This document shows positions 16,847 through 25,649 of a DNA stretch of 64,000 bases, piece by piece; within the stretch, counting starts at the first letter, position 1; every line of letters starts with the position of its first letter. Under the pieces are notes generated by a model. The model saw nothing but the letters and a program-made list of their open reading frames with translations. It was not told the origin of the DNA and searched no databases. Source of the DNA: Candidatus Fermentibacterota bacterium (GTDB lineage: Bacteria; Fermentibacterota; Fermentibacteria; Fermentibacterales; Fermentibacteraceae). Made by a program: the position numbers and the translations under genes. Location of the stretch: positions 62,001-126,000 of the forward strand of contig PDSZ01000001.1 in the NCBI GenBank assembly GCA_002748705.1. Reading direction: 5' to 3'.

Positions 16847-17101
16847 TGATATATCATTGTATTGAGTATATCAAATACAATCTATTGCGACACGGTATAA
16901 AGTATGGCTATTCCGAACTCAGCGGCATACTGTGAATACTGTATTCCAGTCCACGCTGACATATGAGTACCGAATTGTCGGTTATCAGTCTTTGCTTCAA
17001 GGCTGTATTCAGAGCTGATTAGAGCCTGTCTTGAACATATGGTATTGTCCGGTTGCAGTTGCATGTCTTACTGCTTAGAATCTTAAAGCGGGTTTTGTTG
17101 T

Positions 17102-18253
17102 ATGGCAGGGGTAAATATGGGCAGTGAGAAGATAAGCTGGCTCTGGAAACAGGTTGAGGAAGCCAGAGACGCCGGTGATGCAGGTAAGGCAAGGGAAAGC
17201 CTGGAAAGGCTTCTTGATGATTCCTCTGTAAGGGGAACTCCCGACAGGAACCTTGCTGAACTGGAACTTTCAAGAATTGATATAGAGTACGGAGCTGTCA
17301 GCGAAGCAGCAAGGCGACTGGCAGAGTTTAAATGGCTGGGGGTTCCAGGCCCTGCGGCTCTGCTTCTCGCAGCTGATGTTTTCCTTCGGCTTGACCGGTT
17401 CGAGATGTCTCTGGATGCCCTTGATTCATACCTTAAGCAGTTTCCAGGGGATACAGATGCAAAGCGCAAAAAGGGCCTTGTTCTGATGATGATTCATCAG
17501 GACAGGGAGGCTGAGCGCATCCTTCTTTCTGTTGCAAGGCGTGAGAAGTACAGGGTGCCTTCCACACTTACTTACCTGGCTTTGCTGGAAGCAAAGTCAG
17601 GGAGGCTTGAAGAAAGCCTGCACCTGCTGCTTCAGGCAAAGGAACTTGCACCGTTTGACGAGAAGATAGAGCACAGTCTTCTTCGTATAGAGGCTCTCAG
17701 GGTACACATGCGGCGCAGTGCTGTTGAAAGCCGCGACCTGCCCCTTGAAGATGTGGTTCCGGGAATGACAGCAGGTATGCTCGGGCTGCACGGATATTCT
17801 CCGGAAAGGGCCAGAACAGCTTCAGATGCCTGGCGCAGGTTCTGCGCTGTAAGTACACCTGCCGGAAGAAAGCCGGAAACATGGGCTGCAGCCCTTGAGT
17901 ATGCTGTTACAAGGGAGGGGCCCCACCACACCCAGGAGCAGCTTGCAGCTGAGTACGGTGTTTCAGTGACACAGCTTCGGGAACACTATCAGGTTATCAG
18001 GGATTCTGTTGAGCTGCCTTCAGCTGATCTTCTCGACAGGGTTGCAGAAGAGGGATCAGACCTGCTTCGGGAAGCCCGAAAGGAAGAAATAGCAGCTGTA
18101 CTTGCTGAGATGGGTTCCTCTAAAGTTGAGTTTGACAGTGCTGCTGAAGCTGCCTCCTGGGTTTTTCAGAGGGTTTCCCCTGTGGATGAAAAACAGCGGC
18201 GGGAGATGGAAGAATTCGTTGCATATATCTGGCGCAAAAAGAATTACAGCTAG
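17102..18253 (+). CDS. TPR protein with C-terminal helix-turn-helix-like region
   Basis: The 383-residue cytoplasmic protein has TPR-like helix pairs from about residue 15 to 205 (for example the pairs around LDALDSYLKQFPGDTDAKRK and EESLHLLLQAKELAPFDEKI). Then follows TWAAALEYAVTREG and HTQEQLAAEYGVSVTQLREH at about 262-297, which looks like a cyclin/TFIIB-like or HTH segment for recognition. ATG at 17102 has a poor ribosome site; ATG at 17117 follows CAGGGG and may be the true start. The TAG stop straddles the end of a MITE-like repeat: T from the gene, AG from the repeat. So the present C-terminus may have been set by that insertion. Confidence 0.75.
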   Translation: MAGVNMGSEKISWLWKQVEEARDAGDAGKARESLERLLDDSSVRGTPDRNLAELELSRIDIEYGAVSEAARRLAEFKWLGVPGPAALLLAADVFLRLDRFEMSLDALDSYLKQFPGDTDAKRKKGLVLMMIHQDREAERILLSVARREKYRVPSTLTYLALLEAKSGRLEESLHLLLQAKELAPFDEKIEHSLLRIEALRVHMRRSAVESRDLPLEDVVPGMTAGMLGLHGYSPERARTASDAWRRFCAVSTPAGRKPETWAAALEYAVTREGPHHTQEQLAAEYGVSVTQLREHYQVIRDSVELPSADLLDRVAEEGSDLLREARKEEIAAVLAEMGSSKVEFDSAAEAASWVFQRVSPVDEKQRREMEEFVAYIWRKKNYS

Positions 18254-18389
18254 TGTCCTGTCATGCTTCGAATGTGGAGAGTATGCGCAGTTGAGGGCGC
18301 ATAGCCGGAGGCTATGTAACCGAGTCTGCAACGCTGCCTGGGCAGATAAGAACAAGCAGAATCCGTCATCTGAGGTTTGACAGGACACT
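18252..18389 (+). repeat. MITE-like repeat, copy 1 (138 bp, 12-bp terminal inverted repeats)
   Basis: The element is bounded by AGTGTCCTGTCA (18252-18263) and TGACAGGACACT (18378-18389), a perfect 12-bp inverted pair. An inner palindrome ATAGCC-GGA-GGCTAT is at 18301-18315. A second copy lies inverted at 61854-62010 and is nearly identical apart from a short deletion and an insertion of about 26 bp. No gene is inside and no clear target duplication flanks it. Ends of the form TG...CA recall IS3-family ends, so an IS3-type transposase could have moved it. Confidence 0.85.
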
Positions 18390-18507
18390 GGAGCCCCATG
18401 CCTTCGGCATTATCCCTTATATTAATGTGGTTTCTCCCGGTGATTCCGGGAACTGCCACTATTATCAGAATACAGCAAGTGTTTCATAATCAACAGAACG
18501 GACAGAA

Positions 18508-21273
18508 ATGACCAGGAAGTATGTGTACTACTTCGGTTCCACGAGAACCGACGGCGACCGGACAATGAAGGAGCTTCTGGGCGGCAAGGGAGCGAACCTC
18601 GCTGAGATGACCCGTATCAATATGCCTGTGCCTCCGGGATTTACAATTACAACAGAGACTTGCGACGAGTTCTACAAGGCCGGTTCTGTCTGGCCTGAAG
18701 GTCTTGAAGACCAGGTAAAAGAAGGTATCGCCACACTGGAGCAGGAGCTGGGCAAGAAGTTCGGTGATCCTGTCAACCCGCTTCTGGTTTCTGTAAGGAG
18801 CGGAGCAGCGGTTTCCATGCCTGGAATGATGGACACAGTACTCAACCTGGGCATTAACGAAAAAACTCTCAAGGCTGTGGCTGAGAAAAGCGGCAACGAG
18901 AGGTTTGCCTGGGATTCATACAGGCGTTTCATGCAGATGTTCGGCGATGTCGTAATGAACATACCTCACCATGACTTCGAGCATGCCCTTCAGAACATCA
19001 AAGACAAAAAGGGTGTTAAGCTTGATACCCAGCTCAGCGTTGAAGATCTGAAGGAACTGGCTGAAGTTTACAGGGGAATTTACCGTAAAGCCATTGGCGA
19101 AGACTTTCCTGAAGATCCCTGGGTGCAGCTCTCCCATGCCGTTAATGCGGTGTTCAGCAGCTGGAACAACTCAAGGGCCATAAGGTACAGGGAACTCAAT
19201 GAGATCAAGGGTCTCATCGGTACCGCTGTTAATGTTCAGGCCATGGTCTTCGGAAACATGGGCGAAGATTCCGGTACAGGGGTCTGCTTCACCAGAGATC
19301 CGGCAACAGGGAAGAATGTGTTCTACGGTGAGTACCTTATGAACGCCCAGGGTGAAGATGTGGTTGCAGGTATTCGTACTCCTCAGCCTATTGCCACCCT
19401 GGACGAGAAAGATTCCGATTCCTACAAGAAGCTTCTCAAGCTTCGTCATGATCTTGAGAGCCACTACCACGACATGCAGGATATAGAGTTCACCATAGAA
19501 GAGGGGAGACTCTACATCCTTCAGACCAGAACCGGCAAGAGAACTGTATTCGGCGCTCTCAACATGGCTGTCGATATGCACGAAGAGGGCCTTATCAGCA
19601 AAGAGGAAGCTGTGATGCGTGTTCCTGCACAGAGCTTCAACCAGCTTTTCGCCCCTGTTCTCGGCGCAGACAGCAAGAGTGCTGCCAGGTTTGTTACAAA
19701 GGCTCTGAATGCATCACCTGGAGGTGCCTGCGGCAAGGCTGTATTCACAGCTGAGGCAGCGGAAGAGTGGGCAGAGAGAGGCGAAAGTGTCATTCTCTGC
19801 AGACTTGAGACAAGTCCTGAGGATATCGGCGGAATGGCTGCTGCTGCAGGCATACTTACCGCCAGAGGCGGAATGACCAGCCACGCAGCAGTTGTTGCCA
19901 GAGGCATGGGTGTTCCCTGTGTGTCAGGTGCTGGCGAGCTCCATGTGGACAGTGACGCAAAAATGCTCAAGTGCGGAGACATCACCATTAAAGAAGGTGA
20001 TGTTATTGCCATCGACGGTTTCACCGGCGAGGTTTTCGCAGGTGAAGTGAGCGTAAAGCCCAGTGAGATAGTTCAGGTTCTCAGAGGTGAGATGAAGGCT
20101 GAAGAGAGTGTTCTTTACAGCAAGTACCAGAAGCTTGTCAGCTGGGCTGACGAAATAAGGAAGCTTGATATCAGAACCAATGCCGATTCTCCCAGAGATA
20201 CTGAGATGGCAGTGCTCTTTGGAGCGCAGGGCATCGGTCTTTGCAGAACGGAGCACATGTTCTTCGAAGGTGATAGAATTGTTCCCTTCAGAAAGCTTAT
20301 TCTTGTTGCAGACACTGTGAAGCGTCTCAGAGAAAAGATAGAAACCGGTACAGAGAACCTTGCTGAACTGGAAGCAGAACTCAGTGAGCCCCTTGCCACC
20401 TACAATGAGGCTCTTGCGGAACTCCTTCCCCTTCAGAGAGGTGACTTTGCAGGTATCTTCAAGGTACTTGACGGCCGTCCATGCAACATCAGGCTTCTTG
20501 ATCCTCCCCTTCATGAGTTCCTGCCCCAGGATCAGCAGGGACAGAAGGAGATGGCAGAGGAAATGGGTGTGAAGGCTGAAGAAATAGCCCTCAAGGTGGA
20601 AGCCCTTCATGAGTTCAACCCTATGATGGGACACAGAGGCTGCCGACTCGGCCTTACCTATCCTGAAGTTGCCGATATGCAGGTCAGGGCCATCATGGAA
20701 GCTGCCATAGAGGTTGCCGATCAGGGCATAACTGCTCTTCCTGAAATCATGATTCCTCTTATAGGAAGCGTTAAGGAACTTGAAATAGCTAGGAACAGGG
20801 CTCAGAAGGTCATAGACACTGTTCTTGAAGAAAAGGGCAGGGCTTCTGATTACATAAGCTACAGCATCGGAACCATGATTGAGATTCCAAGAGCTGCTGT
20901 AACCGCCGATCTGGTTGCCGCTCAGGCTGATTTCTTCAGCTTCGGAACCAACGACCTCACACAGATGGGCTGTGGTTTCTCCCGTGATGATTCAGGCAAG
21001 TTCCTTGATGATTATGTCAGGATGGGTGTTTACGAACGGGATCCGTTCGCCTCTCTTGATGTTGAGGGAGTGGGAAGGCTGGTTGAGACAGCAGTAAGAC
21101 TGGGCAGGAAGACAAAGCCTGGTCTCAAGCTCGGCGTCTGCGGTGAGCACGGAGGAGATCCTGCTTCTATCAGGTTCTTCAACGCAGTAGGCCTGAACTA
21201 TGTATCCTGTTCTCCATACAGGGTTCCTGTTGCCAGGCTTGCAGCTGCCCAGGCGGTGCTTGAACATAAGTAA
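18508..21273 (+). CDS. ppdK: Pyruvate, phosphate dikinase
   Basis: Interconverts pyruvate + ATP + phosphate with phosphoenolpyruvate + AMP + pyrophosphate, central to PPi-linked glycolysis or gluconeogenesis in anaerobes. At 921 residues it is slightly longer than the usual 870-900. The N-terminal ATP-grasp domain begins with LLGGKGANLAEM and has SVRSGAAVSMPGMMDTVLNL. The phosphohistidine domain carries GGMTSHAAVVARGMGVPCVSG at about 455-475. The C-terminal PEP/pyruvate barrel has GLCRTEHMFF, MIPLIGSVKEL, SFGTNDLTQ and CGEHGGDP with the catalytic Cys. The start has no strong ribosome site. It heads a five-gene operon; the diguanylate cyclase gene follows by 18 bp. Confidence 0.97.
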   Translation: MTRKYVYYFGSTRTDGDRTMKELLGGKGANLAEMTRINMPVPPGFTITTETCDEFYKAGSVWPEGLEDQVKEGIATLEQELGKKFGDPVNPLLVSVRSGAAVSMPGMMDTVLNLGINEKTLKAVAEKSGNERFAWDSYRRFMQMFGDVVMNIPHHDFEHALQNIKDKKGVKLDTQLSVEDLKELAEVYRGIYRKAIGEDFPEDPWVQLSHAVNAVFSSWNNSRAIRYRELNEIKGLIGTAVNVQAMVFGNMGEDSGTGVCFTRDPATGKNVFYGEYLMNAQGEDVVAGIRTPQPIATLDEKDSDSYKKLLKLRHDLESHYHDMQDIEFTIEEGRLYILQTRTGKRTVFGALNMAVDMHEEGLISKEEAVMRVPAQSFNQLFAPVLGADSKSAARFVTKALNASPGGACGKAVFTAEAAEEWAERGESVILCRLETSPEDIGGMAAAAGILTARGGMTSHAAVVARGMGVPCVSGAGELHVDSDAKMLKCGDITIKEGDVIAIDGFTGEVFAGEVSVKPSEIVQVLRGEMKAEESVLYSKYQKLVSWADEIRKLDIRTNADSPRDTEMAVLFGAQGIGLCRTEHMFFEGDRIVPFRKLILVADTVKRLREKIETGTENLAELEAELSEPLATYNEALAELLPLQRGDFAGIFKVLDGRPCNIRLLDPPLHEFLPQDQQGQKEMAEEMGVKAEEIALKVEALHEFNPMMGHRGCRLGLTYPEVADMQVRAIMEAAIEVADQGITALPEIMIPLIGSVKELEIARNRAQKVIDTVLEEKGRASDYISYSIGTMIEIPRAAVTADLVAAQADFFSFGTNDLTQMGCGFSRDDSGKFLDDYVRMGVYERDPFASLDVEGVGRLVETAVRLGRKTKPGLKLGVCGEHGGDPASIRFFNAVGLNYVSCSPYRVPVARLAAAQAVLEHK

Positions 21274-21291
21274 ATCCGAAGGGCGGTTACG

Positions 21292-23622
21292 GTGAAAAGA
21301 AATGATCTGCTTCTGGCAATGGGAAACTCCGCCCTTCTGAAATCCATTGAAGAGGCCCTCCTTCGGGAGGGCCTTTCCGTACATTCGGCTGGTAACGGTA
21401 TTGACGCTGTGATGGAAGCTTTCAGCCAGAGGCCAAGGTGTGTGCTATTGGGGCAGGTCATGGCAGGAGTTGATGGAATAAAAGCATGCCGATTGATAAG
21501 ATCACTTATCCCTGAAAATGAGATGCCTGTTGTAGTAAGCATTCCGGACAGCAAGCCTGAGATGAGAAGAAGAGCTTTACAGGCAGGCGCTGCATCAGTT
21601 GTGGAGTACTCCACAACTGTGCAGAGAATTGCAGAACTGGTAAGAAAATTAATCAGTAAGTCGGTGACATCAAGTACACCGGTGGAGCTTCCACTTTCAA
21701 GAGGCAGTATTCTTGCCATGGCAGCAGACTCCATTGAAGAGGCACTGGAGATAACCGAGACTGTTGTTTATCTGGCAGATGAACTAAGGGGCGTCTCATC
21801 AGTCACAGAGGCGTGCAGAAAAACCTCTGCTGCTGTTCTTCGGGGCCTGGGCTTTCAGAGGGTCTGGATAGGTATGCTGAGCAGCGATTCAGACACACTG
21901 AAACCTGTGTACTACAAGGGCAGAGGAGTTGCCGGCGACCCTCTGGTCATTTCCGGAGTATCTGGAAAGCTTCCAGCTGATATTGCCATCAGCACAGGAA
22001 AACAGGTGCTCTCATGGCAGTTGGATAAAGGGCAGGCCGGTCTTGAATGGGCCGGTTCCATGTCATACATAGACACTCCTTTTTTCTCCGGTACTGATAC
22101 CGCAGGACTTATCAGATGCGACAACGGATTATCAAAGAGACTGCCTGACAGCGGTCAGATCAGAGCTCTGTCAATGGTCGCAGGCATTCTCTCATCTTTT
22201 GTAAGGTACATGACAGTTCAGGGTATTCTTGATGAAAAAGCCCTTAATGTGGGCAGAATACTTCATCACCTCAGAGTGCTTTCTCTCACAGCAGACGGTA
22301 AAGGACGCATCAGGGAAATATCCGGTGAAAACTGGATTTCCCCCTTCATTCAGGAAACTGTTGCAGAAGAATCCGTTTACAGCTTCTTCAGCAGCTTTTC
22401 AGAAGACCTTGCAGAAGAATTTGAAAGGACAGTTCTGAAAGGCGGGCTGGAGCTGACAAGAAAACCTGTCAGAATAGGTGATTCTTCAATGTACGCAGGA
22501 ATAAGCTGCATGCCCAGCTCTGATGGCAGTATCAGTGTCATGATTTCCGATCGTTCAGCAGAGGCAAGGCTTGCTGAAAGGGTGCAGTCCATGGAGTTTG
22601 AGACCGATGCAATGGCTTCACTTGCTGCTGATCTCACCTCGGAAATGGATGCAGGAGAGATATGCAGAATCATTTCAAGAACAGTTGAGAAGTTTTATCC
22701 TGAGGAAACTGCAGCTGTTCTTGCCCCTGAATCGCTGAAAACCTCTTTTGAGCCGGATTCAATGATAGTCTATGCTGTATCCGGCGCGAGAAACAGGGCC
22801 AGTTCCCTGCTTCCTAGAGCTACTGTTCTTCTGAATGGTGAAAGAGATTCAGGAGTTCTTGGTGAAGCTGTCAGAAAGGCAAGAGTAACCAACATTCCCG
22901 ATCTTCTCAACAGTGATTATTACTTTTCCGGAAGTACCGGAAGCAGGAGTGAGCTGGTTATACCTATGATGAGTCGGGGAAGAATAGTTGGTGTTGTGGA
23001 TATTTTAAGCCCTGTTCAGAATCGCTTTCAGGCAGATGATATAAGGAGACTCAACAACATCACAGGTTTTGCCGCGGGAGTTCTTGAGTCGGCTCTTCAG
23101 CAGACAGAGTTGATAAGGGTTGCAAGACGGGACAGGCTGACAGGTCTGCACAACATGACCTTTTTTGAGGAGCGTTATCCTGAAGAGTTCGAGAGAGCTC
23201 TTCGTTACCAGTACTCTTTTTCTCTGATCATGATGGATATTGATGATTTCAAGACCTATAATGACACTTATGGTCACCCGATGGGAAATGTGCTTCTACA
23301 GAAAGTTACCCAGGCTATGATTGGTTCCCTGAGAGAAGTTGATATTCTGGTCAGGTATGGAGGCGAGGAGTTTATATGTGTGCTGCCTCTTACGGACAAG
23401 CAGGTTGCTGTTGAGATAGCTGAAAGGGTTCGCCGGAATGTTCTTGAAGCCAACAGTGATATTCCCAATGCTTCCTCCCAGCCTGGAGGATGTGTCAGCC
23501 TCAGTCTGGGAGTGGCTGCTTTTCCGGAAGACTCAAGGGAGCAGGCTGAACTGGTGGAAATAGCAGATCGGAGAATGTACCGTGCCAAGAGAGAGGGAAA
23601 GAACAGGACCTGTCATACATGA
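21292..23622 (+). CDS. Diguanylate cyclase with degenerate receiver and GAF-like domains
   Basis: Predicted to make cyclic di-GMP. The 776-residue protein begins with a receiver-like domain (1-120) in which the phospho-acceptor position is lost: the third strand reads CVLLGQVMAGVDGI where receivers have LLD. Two GAF-like sensory regions follow (about 155-310 and 455-590), with a less clear PAS-like part between. The GGDEF domain has RLTGLHNMTFFEERY, the active-site GGEEF at residue 690 and an RxxD inhibitory-site motif (REVD) five residues earlier. It should therefore be active and product-inhibited but not switched by phosphorylation. GTG at 21292 is chosen; ATG at 21301 is possible. It overlaps the next gene by 4 bp. 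Confidence 0.88.
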   Translation: MKRNDLLLAMGNSALLKSIEEALLREGLSVHSAGNGIDAVMEAFSQRPRCVLLGQVMAGVDGIKACRLIRSLIPENEMPVVVSIPDSKPEMRRRALQAGAASVVEYSTTVQRIAELVRKLISKSVTSSTPVELPLSRGSILAMAADSIEEALEITETVVYLADELRGVSSVTEACRKTSAAVLRGLGFQRVWIGMLSSDSDTLKPVYYKGRGVAGDPLVISGVSGKLPADIAISTGKQVLSWQLDKGQAGLEWAGSMSYIDTPFFSGTDTAGLIRCDNGLSKRLPDSGQIRALSMVAGILSSFVRYMTVQGILDEKALNVGRILHHLRVLSLTADGKGRIREISGENWISPFIQETVAEESVYSFFSSFSEDLAEEFERTVLKGGLELTRKPVRIGDSSMYAGISCMPSSDGSISVMISDRSAEARLAERVQSMEFETDAMASLAADLTSEMDAGEICRIISRTVEKFYPEETAAVLAPESLKTSFEPDSMIVYAVSGARNRASSLLPRATVLLNGERDSGVLGEAVRKARVTNIPDLLNSDYYFSGSTGSRSELVIPMMSRGRIVGVVDILSPVQNRFQADDIRRLNNITGFAAGVLESALQQTELIRVARRDRLTGLHNMTFFEERYPEEFERALRYQYSFSLIMMDIDDFKTYNDTYGHPMGNVLLQKVTQAMIGSLREVDILVRYGGEEFICVLPLTDKQVAVEIAERVRRNVLEANSDIPNASSQPGGCVSLSLGVAAFPEDSREQAELVEIADRRMYRAKREGKNRTCHT

Positions 23623-24734
23623 ATCATCACAGGAAATTTGATGTTGTTGTAAGGGATGGTTTTGCCGGATATTGTGTCAGTCAGATAAGAAAAGCCCTCT
23701 CTGAAATGGTGGATCTTGCAGGGGGATGGCCGAAGGCAGTACAGCCGGAAGCCAGAGTGCTGCTCAAGGTGAATATGCTCTCTGCGAAAGATCCTGACAA
23801 AGCCATAACCACCCACCCTGCTGTTGTTGCTGCAGTGGCTTCTTTACTGAGAGAGAAGGGATGCTCTGTAGACATCGGTGACAGTCCAGGGGGAGCGGTT
23901 CGCGGAATACAGAGGTACTGGGACAACTGCGGCTTCAGCTTTGCCGCAGAACTATCCGGTGCGGGGCTGGTTAACTTTGAGGCATCAGGTTCCAGAAAAG
24001 TTTCAGTCAGAGGAAGAGAATACGATATAGCTTTGCCTGTAGTGGAAGGATATGACTGCCGAATAAACCTTTCTAAATTCAAAACCCATTCATATACCAG
24101 AATCACCAATTCAGTAAAGAATGCATTTGGAATAGTGCCTGGTTTCGGAAAGGCCATGCTCCATGCCATAAGTCCGAGACCAAAGGATCTTGCTGTGGCC
24201 ATTGCCGACCTGTATGAAGCTGCCGCATTTGATCTGAATGTGACCGATGGCATACTGGCCATTGACCGAAGAGGTCCAGGTACCGATGGCCGTCGGAGGC
24301 ATGAGGGGTTTCTCGCTCTTTCCCGAAACGGATTTCAGCTTGATATGGCTCTCAGCGAAATGGCAGGCTTGCCCTGGCAGGAGCTGGAATACTGTTCAGA
24401 AGGTGTAAGAAGAGGACTGGCTGGGCCTCCAGGCAGTTTTACAGTTCACGGAAACCATCTGTTCAAGGATTTTGAAATACCCGGACCCTCATATCTAAAC
24501 CGCATTCCACGATGGCTTGGCGCTGTTGCCAGAAGGCTTATGCGGATTTCGCCTTCATCCAATTCCAAATGCACCGGATGCGGTGTCTGTGCCAGGGCGT
24601 GTCCTGTGCATGCCATTGAGATAAGAAAGCAAAGGGCTGTGATGAAAAAAGGTATATGCATCATGTGCCTGTGCTGCCATGAGATGTGTCCGGATAATGC
24701 TGTTGAAATCAAACTGCCTCTGGGGCTGGGATAG
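23619..24734 (+). CDS. DUF362 protein with C-terminal 2[4Fe-4S] ferredoxin domain
   Basis: A 371-residue cytoplasmic protein. Residues 1-300 are the DUF362 fold (LKVNMLSAKDPDKAITTHP, GDSPGGAVRG, INLSKFKTHSYTRITNSVKN, DGILAIDRRGPGTDG). The C-terminal part has two cluster motifs: CTGCGVCARACP at about 318-329 and CIMCLCCHEMCP shortly after. The family is linked to electron transfer or iron-sulfur handling, but its reaction is unknown. ATGA overlap with the cyclase gene at 23619-23622 and a 3-bp gap to the acyltransferase gene put it inside the operon. Confidence 0.88.
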   Translation: MNHHRKFDVVVRDGFAGYCVSQIRKALSEMVDLAGGWPKAVQPEARVLLKVNMLSAKDPDKAITTHPAVVAAVASLLREKGCSVDIGDSPGGAVRGIQRYWDNCGFSFAAELSGAGLVNFEASGSRKVSVRGREYDIALPVVEGYDCRINLSKFKTHSYTRITNSVKNAFGIVPGFGKAMLHAISPRPKDLAVAIADLYEAAAFDLNVTDGILAIDRRGPGTDGRRRHEGFLALSRNGFQLDMALSEMAGLPWQELEYCSEGVRRGLAGPPGSFTVHGNHLFKDFEIPGPSYLNRIPRWLGAVARRLMRISPSSNSKCTGCGVCARACPVHAIEIRKQRAVMKKGICIMCLCCHEMCPDNAVEIKLPLGLG

Positions 24735-24737
24735 GGC

Positions 24738-25643
24738 ATGTCTGAAAAATCTGAATTTGTTCACCGTATTGAGTATCTGTTCACCAGAATTGCAGCTCTG
24801 ACAGTTCAGATTCTGCCTCTTCGTGCAGCTTTGTGGTATGGGGCTTTTCTAGGCTGGACAGCATGGGCTATAGGAGTAAGAAAGAAGGTAGCCAGGCTGA
24901 ACATTGCAAGCGCTTTTCCTGACATGAAAGCAGAGGAAGTGAACAGAACAGGCAGGGCTTCTTACATGAACAGCGGTCGTTCAATGGCAGAATTTATCAG
25001 GCAGAGAAGCCTTACAAGGGAATACTTTGAAAAGTACATTACAGTTGAGAAGACCCCTGCTCTGGAGAAAGTTCTTGCAAATGAAGGGGGTCTCATTTTT
25101 CTCAGCGGACACTTTGGAAACTGGGAGTCTTTAGGAACTCTCAGCTATATTATGGCCAAAAAAATTGCTATTATAGTTGCGAAGCAACATAATGTGCTTA
25201 TAGATAAATACATAAATAGTCTTCGTTCTTCCCTGGGAGTTACAATTCTCAGACGGGATGCCTCAATAAGAGGAGTTATTGATGTTGCCGGAAGAGGGGG
25301 AGTTCTCTGCTGGCTCGGTGATCAGGATGCAGGAAGAAACGGTCTGGTGGTGAACTTTTTCGGGCTTCCTGCCTCTACTGCCAGAGGAGCAGCCGCCTTC
25401 GCTGTAAAGCTGAATCTTCCTCTGGCAGTAGGAGGTATGGTCAGGGAAAAGGGCCCTTATCACAAACTTGTAGTCAGGGCTTTTCTTGAGGCAGATCCCG
25501 ATCTTTCCCGAAATGAAGCAGAGCTTGATCTTACTCAGAGGCATGTAACAGCGCTTGAAGAACTTATCAGTGAGTACCCTGAACAGTACTGGTGGGCTCA
25601 CAGGAGATGGAAAACAACAACCGATCTTTACAGAAAGGGGTAG
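24738..25643 (+). CDS. Lysophospholipid / Kdo-lipid A acyltransferase family protein (LpxL/HtrB-like)
   Basis: A 301-residue membrane-anchored acyltransferase. One N-terminal hydrophobic helix is followed by the HX4E active-site motif SGHFGNWE (His125, Glu130), a middle block WLGDQDAGRNGLVVNFFG containing the second conserved acidic region, and the C-terminal WWAHRRWK seen in LpxL relatives. It would add a secondary acyl chain to lipid A or a related envelope lipid at the inner membrane. This supports a Gram-negative envelope. It sits in the ppdK operon with gaps of 3 and 6 bp to its neighbours. Confidence 0.9.
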   Translation: MSEKSEFVHRIEYLFTRIAALTVQILPLRAALWYGAFLGWTAWAIGVRKKVARLNIASAFPDMKAEEVNRTGRASYMNSGRSMAEFIRQRSLTREYFEKYITVEKTPALEKVLANEGGLIFLSGHFGNWESLGTLSYIMAKKIAIIVAKQHNVLIDKYINSLRSSLGVTILRRDASIRGVIDVAGRGGVLCWLGDQDAGRNGLVVNFFGLPASTARGAAAFAVKLNLPLAVGGMVREKGPYHKLVVRAFLEADPDLSRNEAELDLTQRHVTALEELISEYPEQYWWAHRRWKTTTDLYRKG

Positions 25644-25649
25644 GCAGCT

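Noticed and set aside
18377..18405. ppdK promoter with TTGACA supplied by the repeat end
   Set aside because: TTGACA is present at 18377-18382 but no -10-like hexamer occurs at a 16-18 bp spacing.
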